64,000 nucleotides of DNA. Source: Cyathus striatus. Its lineage: Eukaryota > Basidiomycota > Agaricomycetes > Agaricales > Nidulariaceae. The position numbers and the translations under genes were made by a program. Below are positions 34,751 through 44,742 of the stretch, one piece after another (position 1 is the first letter of the stretch; each line of letters starts with the position of its first letter). Under the pieces are notes generated by a model. The model worked only from the letters and a program-made list of their open reading frames with translations. It was not told the DNA's origin and ran no database searches. The stretch covers positions 434,001-498,000 of the forward strand of contig JAOVFP010000002.1 of NCBI GenBank assembly GCA_025738555.1. The letters are read 5' to 3'.

Positions 34751-37419
34751 AGTGTCAGCAAATATTTTCATATTAACTCCTGGCTATATGATCATGCATT
34801 CTTATAAGCATGGAGTTTTATGATCACCTCTAAATTATATAGTGTTCTATACTATTAGTGATTGTAGTAGTGATCATAAATGATCATTTAGGAATATAGG
34901 TGGCATATTGGGATGAATACTAGTACTGATGGGTTTCTATAGACTATTACTTGTTCTAATGGATTTGTAAATGATCATAAGTGATCATTAGGTGGTGCAG
35001 GTGGTGTAATGGGATATTAGTGGTACTAATAGATTTGTAAGTGATCATAAGTGATCATTAGGTGATCTAGGTGGTGTAATGGGTTAATAGTGATACTAAT
35101 AGATTCATAAGTGATCATATGTAATCATTAGGTGATCTAGATAGTGTAATGGATTATTAGTGGTACTAATGGATTCATAAGTGATCATAAGTGATCATAT
35201 ATGTCACATGCATTGTGTATGTCACAGATGTCACATTTGTTATGGATGTCACACGCGTCACACGCGTCACAGATGTCACATATATCGCATTTGTCACACT
35301 TTTACAGATGTCACATTTGTTATGAATGTCACATGTGTCACACTTTTACAGATATCACAAATGTCACACTTTCGCATATGTCACACTTTCACATATGTCA
35401 CATGTGTCACACTTTCGCATATGTCACGCATTCACACGTGTCACACTTTCACATATGTCACAAATGTTACACTTTCGCATATGTCACACTTTCGCATATG
35501 TCACACTTTCGCATATGTCACACTTTCGCATATGTCACACTTTCGCATATGTCACACTGTCCCATATGTCACACTTTCACATATGTCACACTTTCGCATA
35601 TGTCACACTTTCGCATATGTCACACTTTCGCATATGTCACACTTTCGCATACATCACACTGTCGCATATGTCACACTTTCGCATATGTCACGCATTCACA
35701 AATATCACACTTTCACAAATGTCACACTTTCACATATGTCACACTTCCGCATATGTCACAAATGTCACAAATGTTACACTTTCACAGATGTCACACTTCC
35801 ACAGATGTCAAAGGTGTCACACTATGTCATACTTTTACATATGTTGCATATATATCACACTTGTCACACTATATAACACTATGTCATACTTTTACATATG
35901 CTACACTTGTCACATTTGTCACACTCTTACATATGTCACCCCCATCACATTTACTTGTATGACACTTCTATTATATAGTTACATATGTCACATTTCCAAA
36001 TTCATGTTACACTACACCTGTTACAACCATTATACTTATCACATGTCATACATCTCTTATATGTCAATATTACACCTGTTAGATTCTTACATCTGTCACA
36101 CTTTGTTCACTACCAGGCTTGTCACTGACAGGAGTGCTTCAATATTATACACCCCCATAACCCAGTCAAGGCTGTCAATCTTGCCAATCAAACACATACA
36201 TGTCACATATCCCAACACATCACATTTATTCACATTTTATTCACAGGTCACACATCTCTCATTTGTAATACTGTACAATTCTGTAACAATGAAGATTGAA
36301 TAGTAGTGAGTACTGCTAAGGACACAAGAAATCATATACCTCAATAATCAATCAAAAAATAAATATCTGATTGGTTAATGGAAAGTGTGACAAAAATATA
36401 AGTGATGTGATAATAGAAGCAATAACTGAATGGAAGATATAGATAAGGCAACATAACCAGACCAGGTTACTGAACATGCTTAAGGTTGGTTAGACAAAAT
36501 TAGAATCTAAGTACAGTTATATCTACTATAGAATCTGATAGACTAATTAAAACATAACATTGTGATTGCCAGAAAGTAGTATTGATATAATGTGATTTTT
36601 GCCTAGTGCTATGAATGTTGAATTCAACCAAACACAGGTAAATAGTTGAAGAAATATGATTCTCTTAAAGTAGTCTAGTGTCTTTGTCATATAACTTGTA
36701 ATGCACATAAATCACTAGATGAGCACTTTTCATGTAACCTTTTCATGTGACATGTATGATATGTGTTGCAGCAGATGGTTGCAATGCAATGTTGAGAGAA
36801 TGATAAGCTGGTAGAGGCAAAAAGCTGTCAAGGGTTTCAAGAATGGTAGGAGAGTCTGTGACTGTGGTGTAATTTTACTTTTTGACAGGAAGAGTACTTT
36901 GACAAATCAAGATGATACTTGGTAAAATTCAAAATTGGTTAATGTCACACAGAGTCAAATGTAACCACATGTTAGATGTCACTATTGTTCAACTATGTTT
37001 CACTTTTAGTCCTTATATTTGACTTACATTTGACTCTGTGTGAGATATATCCAATTTTGCTTTTTACCAAGAGTGTCATGAGAATGAAGTGTGATATGTG
37101 TGACAGATGTGAGAATGTAACAGGTGTAATATTGACACATAAGGGGTGTATGACATGTGATGAGTATGATGGTTGTAATAGATATGGTGTGACATATGTG
37201 ACTACATGACAGGAGTGTCATACAAAGCAAATATGACAAGTGTAACAAGTATTCACCCCAATATGCCACCTATATTCCTAAATGATCATTTATGATCACT
37301 ATTACAATCACTAATAGTATAGAACACTATATAATTTAGAGGTGATCATAAAACTCCATGCTTATAAGAACGCATGATCATATAGCCAGGAGTTAATATG
37401 AAAATAGTTTGCTAACACT
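34751..37419. mobile_element. TIR element of the TGATCATAAG family carrying satellite DNA
   Basis: Left arm from 34751 (AGTGTCAGCAAATATTTTC) and right arm ending 37419 (reverse AGTGTTAGCAAACTATTTTC) match over about 170 bp with few differences. Inside, 34960-35200 has GTGATCATAAGTGATCAT repeats, then the 35185-35960 minisatellite, then TGTCACA-rich and AT-rich DNA. No transposase. Flanks (TACGGAGT, TATGGGTT) are not a clean duplication. It separates the two hAT coding blocks. Confidence 0.75.
35185..35960. repeat. 18-bp minisatellite (TTTCGCATATGTCACAC)
   Basis: About 35 units; the centre (35460-35660) is nearly homogeneous. All three plus-strand frames are open because the unit has no stop and a period divisible by three, producing long Cys/His-rich pseudo-ORFs that should not be called genes. 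Confidence 0.95.
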
Positions 37420-37689
37420 TATGGGTTACGTGGACTTTGGTAGCGATGAACGTGGTTTATCTTCACGTTTTCATCAACTTGGAGTCTAAGATTTGTCTCC
37501 GATTTTACTCTGGGTGAATTCGGTATACTCTTGCTGTATAATACAATCAAGAAGTCTTGAAATCGGATTATACAAAGTATTCAACAGTAATCCTAAAGTA
37601 TTGTATTTGGTTGGAGGTCACGGGTGCTCAAGCAATTGCTCACAGCAACTCCTGTATCATCATCTACGTTTTCTAGGTAACTGAATAAT

Positions 37690-38175
37690 ATTATCCCGCA
37701 CATTTATATTATATGGTACGTTCCGTTATCTCTCTGCTCGCAAAACAACTTCTACATACACATTTTGAACAGTTTTATGCCGGAAAGTATCAAGCCACTT
37801 CTGCACAGCGCAATGCCTCATTATCTGAACAAGCAAGTACAAGTTCTGCCAACTAGACACCTATTTCAAGTTGCCACCCGAGAACTTTAATTTGTGTAGC
37901 TGCTTGGTCATCGAGCTCAATTTCCAAATCATTATTACCTTACAATGGATATCTTATCCACTCCTGGTATGTACAATTCTTACTGTTCATTAGTGCTCAT
38001 ACCGACACTGATATTGCATGTATTATTATATAGAATCTTCAGTTGGTGTCAAGAGAGTGTTTTCTGGGGGCTGAGATACTGTTGCGTTGCATTGCGCAAG
38101 CCTTTCAGTGGAGACTATATGTATCTTGATGTTAGAAAAGTACCACCTTCACACCCTCTATGTCAGTGCAGGAAA
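37690..38175 (+). pseudogene. hAT-family transposase, C-terminal part
   Basis: FEQFYAGKYQATSAQRN, then FPNHYYLTMDILSTP, a GT-AG intron (37967-38033) and SSVGVKRVFSGG followed, after a stop (TGA at about 38069), by DTVALHCASLSVET. This is the C-terminal dimerisation module of basidiomycete hAT transposases (usual pattern P.SSV.VER.FS.G...SLS.E). It is in the same orientation as 32445-34463 and could be the rest of that gene or of a nested second copy. Confidence 0.7.
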
Positions 38176-38239
38176 GTGTTAATATTTTTAATTGGAACTA
38201 AAGGCTTAAATTCACCTCTTCTACTTGTATATACAGATA

Positions 38240-38368
38240 TTCACAGTGCCGTATAGACCATATATACCGTATATGACCGTTTACAGTACCGTACCATTTT
38301 TTTCGAAGTGTAAAATTTGTTCAGATACGGTACGGTTACAGACATACCGTACCATATTGTGACCTAGG
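38240..38368. repeat. ACGGTAC word array, probable hAT right end
   Basis: CCGTATATGACCG, ACGGTACGGTTACAG and ATACCGTACCATATTG words close to CTAG at about 38365. Mirrors the array at 34464. Confidence 0.45.
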
Positions 38369-38660
38369 GCATCTGAACTCTACCTAAACTCTACTGAACT
38401 CAAATGTTTAAGCTGTACCTAAACTCAATTGTCACAGTAGTAACATATTTCCCACAGTCATCACACTTGTCACACATATGTGAAAGTGTGACATGTTGGA
38501 AAATGTGTGACATGTGAAATGGCTATGATATATCACACATGTGTGACAAGTGTGATGACTGTGGGAAACATGTTACAACTGTGACAATAAAGTCTAGGTA
38601 CAGCTTAGACACTTAAGTTCAGTGGAGTTCAGATAGAGTTCTGGTGCCCTACTGATAGTG
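38369..38660. mobile_element. Foldback (hairpin) element, about 115-bp arms
   Basis: Left arm 38369-38484 (GGGCATCTGAACTCTACC...) and right arm about 38545-38660, whose reverse complement reads GGGCACCAGAACTCTATC..., match along their length with about 55 bp between. Similar arms occur at 30225-30345 and 59640-59750 inside the larger ACTCTCACTGGA family, so it is either a nested unit or the core of that family. Confidence 0.7.
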
Positions 38661-38775
38661 TAGTGAGAGTCTCACTGGATTCTTGATAGTCTAGTGAGAC
38701 TCCAGTGAGACTCTCGATAGTCTGGTGAGAGTCCAGTGAGAGTCCAGTGATAACTGTGGGAGAGTGCAACATACT
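38661..38775 (-). mobile_element. End fragment of the ACTCTCACTGGA family (copy c)
   Basis: Reverse complement matches 30036-30225: it ends ...CTGTGGGAGAGTGCAACATACT. The other end is missing. Confidence 0.65.
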
Positions 38776-39065
38776 ATGGAAAGTCTAATGACCATGCTCA
38801 AACACATCAAATATAATTGAGCTCCAGTGTCCGGCACCACAGCTTCTCGGTTAGATATTACAATATTGGTTTCAGAATTTCACTTAAGCGAGACTGAGCG
38901 CTTATTAACTGAAGCATGGTCATCCGGTAACTACAGTGCGTGCTCATGTAATTATTTAGTTTGTTAAGATAGAATAATATACCTCTATGAGCTCCAATAT
39001 AAGTATCGTGCAATGTGGACTAGATGAGCCACCGGCAGACAATATAAGCGATACTATGTAGTGCT

Positions 39066-40517
39066 CATATTAAGTGAACCTGCGCACCCGATCCGACTAC
39101 AAATTCACTTCAGTAGGCCACCTTTGACATACATACATGATTGACGACCAGATAATTATTTTATACATACTATGTCTATCTTGCTTTCTTACTCCATAAT
39201 CCTGACATGTACAGTATTTACAAATACTGTACACTGTACAACAGTGCTATATGCTTCACTGCCTTCTACTTATCATATGCTTACTCCACTCTGACTCTAG
39301 AAGTAGCGGACTCTCGAACTCATGGTGTACATTACTTATATAATAGCCGTACCATAGTCTGTACACCTCAGGCATTGTATTCAACGATAAAAGTGACTTT
39401 TTGTAAGTATACTTATGTACCCTGTACTTTGATTACATACTCTTGGGGTTCTTCACAGTAGTATTGGATAACTTCAACAATATCTTGTCAGTATTGAGTG
39501 ATCGAATAGCATAACACCGTCATTATGTGTTTATAGAAAATACATCAAACAAATTCAGAGAAATCAGCACAGCAGCTTCTAATGCAAAGCCCTGTAAAAT
39601 AACTCCCTATAAAAATGTGTCTGGTCTACGAATGGATATGCCGCTATATTTTAGGCATTGATATATCCTACCATCACAGATATCTCTTTTATAATGATCG
39701 TTTCGACAACTTTATGAGGCTTCGGAAATATCCCATTTTAATTCCCACGCTTTTCTAAGCTTCACGCACGGCATGTTATTTGACTTATATCCAACTTCAT
39801 TCCTTTTGTAATTAATTATTTTTTCTCTGCTGTGGTTTATGCTCTGTCACTTGTTTGTACTTGGGCTGAAGATAGCTTATGATAAGGCATGACAATGTTA
39901 TTATCTCGTTTTGATCATAATAATTTCTGAATTTGCGTAGACAACCTTGGGTCTTTATATCACCTTGCTTCGGGTTGGGGTATGTTAGGACTTTACCAGA
40001 TGTGTGGATAGATGAACAATGGAGGGTAGCAAGGGCTGTAAGTTGTGTACATATGTATATGCGCTCGTCTCATATTAGTATATATGCATAATATATTTAT
40101 TTATTCCGTTCCTTTTTGATAGCTGCAAGCTTTTTCTTATGTAGTACTGAAATGAATTACTGGAATACTGATTGGGTGGTGGATGTAATTATGTACGCTA
40201 TGTAGCTTGATAGATAGATATACTACAGATACATTAGCGTGATCATGTACATCTATGAAGATATCATCACAGCTATCAGGGTCTATCGTGATCTATGATA
40301 GGTTAGTGTGTCTATACAATTCTATATATTGGGGACTTGTTTAGCCGACTATAGGTGCTATACAGACTATGTAATACTATGTGGCTATGTGTTTTTTTCC
40401 TGATGAACGACCCTTCCATAATTCTTATTCAGTGCAAAATATATAACAGTAGCATAGAACATGCTTAAACAAAAGTTCAGTAATGCTTAACTAATAACGT
40501 TACACTTGAATGAAATT
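39066..40517. other. Internal AT-rich DNA of the 3.9-kb element, no gene seen
   Basis: Contains a perfect 26-nt palindrome at 39208-39233 (12-bp arms TGTACAGTATTT). Small frames have no recognisable features. Confidence 0.5.
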
Positions 40518-40849
40518 GGATTTAATGAGGACTTTACACTCGCCCCCTGTTACATGTGGAATACATGTGAATTCCACCTGTTCATGTGTACTTCACGTGT
40601 ACTTCATATGTACTACACTTCACCTCAAATGTATTCAAATCAGCAAATTTCTATTCAAATTTGTGAATTTTGTACACATGAAGTACACATGCAGTGCACA
40701 TGTAGGGGTGAAATATCAAAATTCCACATGGAATTGCAAAGTGAAGTTCACAAGGAATACACATGAACTAGTTACACTTGTACACTACACATTGTAGTTA
40801 CTTATAATACACTTACTCACCACTACCACAACAAAAATGAATGTTTTAG

Positions 40850-41705
40850 CATTATGACACAAAGGATTGTCACAATGTCACACTTGTAGTTATGACACTT
40901 TTCCCAGTCATCACATTGTTACACTTGTCTCACCATGTCACAGTTGTCACACACTGTGACAGGGGACAAATGTGATAGCTACAATAAGTGTGACAACTGT
41001 GACAACTGCAACATAGTGGGATGACTGTGACATGACAGGACATGTGTGACACTGTATTACATGTGATAAATGTGTACTGAGTGTGACAAGTATGTGTTAA
41101 GTGTGACAAGTGTGCATTGAGTGTAACACTGTATTGACACTATGTATTGAGTGTGACACTGTGTGTCAAGTGTGACACCGTGTGTTAAGTGTGTGACACC
41201 ATGTGTTAAAAGTGACACCGTGTGTTAAGCATGACACCATGTGTTAAGAGTGACACCATGTGTTAAGCATGACACCATGTGTTAAGTGTGACACTGTGTG
41301 TTAAGTGTGTGACACCGTGTGTTAAGTGTGACACCATGTGTTAAGCATGACACCATGTGTTAAGTGTGACACCATGTGTTAAGCATGACACTGTGTGTTA
41401 AGTGTGACACCATGTGTTAAGCATGATACTATGTATTAAGTGTGACACCATGTGTTAAGCGTGACACCATGTGTCAAGCATGACACTGTGTCATGGTGTC
41501 ACACATACACTGTGTTAAGTGTGACACCATGTGTCAGGTGTGACACTGTGTGTTAAGTGTGACACCATGTGTCAGGTGTGACACTGTGTGTTAAGTGTGA
41601 CACCATGTGTCAAGCGTGACACTGTGTGTTAAGTGTGACACCATGCATTGAGTGTGACACCATGCATCAAGTGTGACATGGTGGGATGACTGTAACATAA
41701 GGGAC
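40850..41705. repeat. 20-bp minisatellite (GTGTGACACCATGTGTTAA)
   Basis: About 35 units from 41040 on, with alternating GTGTGACACTGTGTGTTAA and GCATGACACCATGTGTTAA types, preceded by looser TGTCACA repeats. Confidence 0.9.
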
Positions 41706-41754
41706 AAGTGTGACACTGATACTGTGGGACAAGTATGACAACTGCAATAACTTC

Positions 41755-42000
41755 AAGAATGGAAGGAAATGATATACATGGAGGGTGGGAACAGAGGGGA
41801 ATCCCACATATGAAGGGTGGGAATAGCAAGAAGCAATATGCATGGAGGGCAGGAACAGAGAGGAACAATACACATGGAGAGTGAGAATAGCAAGGAATGA
41901 CATGCATGGAGGGTGGGAACAGGGGGTAATAATGTGCATGGAGAGTGAGAAAGGTGAGAAACAACAAGCATGGATGGTGGGTATGGCAGGACAACAACAA
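41755..42000. repeat. Minisatellite with CATGGAGGGTGGGAACAG units
   Basis: Seven to eight degenerate units of about 33 bp. Confidence 0.75.
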
Positions 42001-42195
42001 GCACTCCATGTGTAGTCCACATGGAATCCACTTAGAAAAGTACACATGAAGTACATCTTAAGTACACCTTTCAACTGTTATTTTCATCAAGTTATAAGAA
42101 AGGTGGAATCCATGTGTACTCCACATGGTTCCATGTGAATTACACATGGAAAATGTGTACTTTTTTCTAGATATGTGGATTCCATGTGGACTTCA

Positions 42196-42300
42196 CATGG
42201 AAATGTGTACTACATGTGGAAATGTGTACTACATGTGGAAATGTGTACTACATGTGGAAATGTGTACTACATGTGGAAATGTGTACTACATGTGGAGTAC
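42196..42300. repeat. 19-bp tandem repeat (GAAATGTGTACTACATGTG)
   Basis: Five to six essentially perfect copies, in the right subterminal zone of the nested element. Their homogeneity suggests recent expansion. Confidence 0.95.
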
Positions 42301-42660
42301 ACATGTATAGGTGGGTGTGCAGAAAGTACTGGATTTAATGGCAAAATGGCTGGAATTCAATTTACTTAATATGAGCGCCGCGTAGTATTGCTTACATCAT
42401 CGGTTCATCTAGTATGCAAATACTTGCATCCAAGTTCATATAAACATATTATTCTATTTCACTGTAACGAATTAAATAATTACTTAAGAACACATGGTTA
42501 CCAGACGACCATGCTTCAGTTAGTAAGCACTCAGTCTCACTTAAGTGAAATTCTGAAACCGATATTATAATATCTAACCAAGGAGCCGTGGTGCCGGACA
42601 CCAGAGCTCAATTATATTTGATGTGTTTGAGTGTGGTCGTTAGACTTTCCATAACATACT

Positions 42661-43330
42661 GCAAATGAGCATCTGTGCAGGTGGTGGTTGAAAGAAATAG
42701 AGCAGCTGTGTGGCCATAAAGCATAGAGTCAAGACCTTGCTCAACTGGATGCTGGATGTTGGGTACTTATGTTCCATATATAACTGTCATCCTCATTCAA
42801 ATATCAAACTTGTGATTCAGTCACATTATATGTTTACATAATATTCAAATGTTCAACACAGACATCGATTATCCTCCACTGTTCAAATGTTCACCACTGA
42901 CTGCTTTTCATAATGCTGGTCCCATCCTTCATACCTTGTATTGGATGCTCAGGTGTCATATAGGTGCTCCCATCTTCACTTGGCTTTCCTGTGTGGTCTC
43001 AGTCTCAGATCTTAATGTTTGTCATCCAAACCTTTGTTTCACTCAATGGAGAGCTTAGTATACAGACACCACTGACCTTAGGTTTATACTAATAGTAGCT
43101 GCTAAAGTACTCAAGTACTCATGCATCATGTCCCACCTTTCGTGTCCTACATGCATGTTACTTCACATCAGAGGCTCTGGCATTGCATGGGTGCTCCCAT
43201 CTTCACTTAAGCTTCTTGCTCCCATGTGGCATTCATTGTCATTCGATTCTTTGTATTAGTGCTGTTTCATCTCTAGAGAACCATAGACAGCTGGATTTGT
43301 CCTTAACGAATCCTTTGTGCATGTAGAGAA
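42661..43330. other. No gene recognised
   Basis: Two loosely similar stretches (42930-42990 and 43180-43220) share TGCTCCCATCTTCACTT, hinting at an old duplication. Nothing else supported. Confidence 0.4.
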
Positions 43331-44740
43331 AGGTCAAATCAGGGGGGGAGTCTCTTCAACATCCTCTTCTTTTGTCGGAAGCTATTCTGGCCAGTTGTGG
43401 TAAATGGCGAGACCCAGAAGTGAAAATGGCTAAAAGTCACAGATACAACCCCTTGGAATCGAAGAGAGAGAGAGGTAGCCCAGAAATGGACATAAGTGTT
43501 TTAGTTGGAGTATTCATGAAAGCAAAGGCTGGTGCAGTGAAGAAAAGGAGGTGTTGAGTCACGCGATGAGTTTTAAGTAGTACTTAAATACTTAGAATGT
43601 AAAATCCCAAATATAATAATAAACTTAAATCCCGAGGTGTAGATTCAGTAAGTTCGAGGGGCGCAATGATTTCAATTTCAAATATAGAACAAGTTATTTA
43701 TAGATCAGTTTAACTTGGTTTTATTCTTAGAACACGTCAAGGTATTCAAAATTCAAGGTATTCAGATTTCAATTCAGCAAACTCGGTATGTAATTCAATG
43801 TCAAAACATCTTGTAACTAATTCTGATTCTTGTCTGTATACCACTCTATCTGTGGGGGGAAGAATGCCTGGCAGTTCCTGCCTTATTTCTTCCCTCTTCG
43901 TCTACTATATACATTTTCTACCTACTCTACTTACAAATTGCATAGTAATAACATTCTATTTGAGATCCGGTATTTCCCCAGTTCATTTGTAAGGTAATGC
44001 GTTGTCAGCACCCAGGCGGCGGTCAGCCAATTGTGCGCATAGAGCAACGTGCTCCCTTTCTGCAACGCGCACTCGTTTGAGTGTCCCATCGGTTACCTTC
44101 CTAATCGGGTAATCAGCCGATGCGGCAGTGCCAGCTACTCGCATCAATTTCATTTACATCGGCCTAACGGATCGGTTCCCCACTTCCGCATGAACTCTTG
44201 ACCGTTGGGGTACTCATTCTCGTTCCGTTCTTTCTTCCTTTCCCCATTTCTCGCGCTCTCCTCCTCCCAATCTCGTTGTCTCGGTCTCGTTGTCTCGTTG
44301 TCTTGGTGTCAGCGCCGTCTCATGTCTCATGTCTCAGAGTCTGGGTTTGTTTATGGTCTTGGTAAGTTGGTTTTATCTTTATCCGTATTGTGTATCTCAT
44401 GCTGACGTTGTCATAGTCATATTGCTTGTTCTGGGTTTCTGTTACTCGTGTATAGAATGCAATGTCGTGGTTTTTAAAGGGTAAAGTAATATGTTTTTAT
44501 ATTTGTTTTAAAGTGTTTTAACCCAATACTAATGTGGAGTTATATGTTTTTAACAGATTTTAGTTTATCCCTTGTTTGATTATGAGAGGCGGCAGGGAAC
44601 TCAGCCCCTCCCCGTGGTTTCCTTTCTCGACGTGCTCGTTACTGGGGTCTCGAAGTCGAGACACAAGAAGAATTTAAATTTACAGTATGTTGCTTTTCTT
44701 TTACATGCATATCAGAGGGTGTCTCTTCATGATTGAGAAA
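43331..44740. other. CpG-bearing segment, possibly promoter or retroelement remnant
   Basis: From about 43970 the CpG content rises clearly over the flanks (GCGGCGGTCAGCC, CAACGCGCACTCG, ATCGGCCTAACGG). TCTCGTTGTCTCGGTC repeats lie at 44270-44310. It ends just before ATG 44743 of the following multi-exon gene, so it may hold that gene's promoter and 5' UTR intron (GTAAGTTGG at about 44361). GGTCAAATCAGGGGGGGAG at 43332 looks like the polypurine/3' end of a retroelement. I cannot choose between these readings. Confidence 0.3.
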
Positions 44741-44742
44741 CC

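Larger units (their letters stand above)
40527..42330. mobile_element. Nested non-autonomous element, family CATGTGGA, duplication GGATTTAAT
   Basis: Flanked by GGATTTAAT at 40518-40526 and 42331-42339. Left end GAGGACTTTACACTCGCCCCC; right end reversed AGTACTTTCTGCACACCCACC; the two align as an imperfect TIR. Subterminal zones carry ATGTGGA(A)T/TACATGTG words; the middle is minisatellite. The left end has the terminal motif shared with the CxC5/CxC6-type elements. Confidence 0.75.
38776..42652. mobile_element. TIR element, 3.9 kb, with 8-bp target duplication AACATACT
   Basis: Inverted arms of about 285 bp (38776-39065 and 42367-42652, starting ATGGAAAGTCTAA) are flanked by AACATACT at 38768-38775 and 42653-42660. 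The 8-bp duplication fits hAT, KDZ/Zisupton or P-like superfamilies; no transposase gene is seen. It inserted precisely within the end of the fragment at 38661. Internal 39066-40517 is AT-rich without a recognised gene, and a second element (40527-42330) is nested inside. Confidence 0.85.

Noticed and set aside
35181..36303. Long Cys/His-rich frames resembling zinc-finger repeats
   Set aside because: The 18-bp unit has no stop codon and a period divisible by three, so all plus frames stay open. Same for 62576-63313 and 63497-63911.
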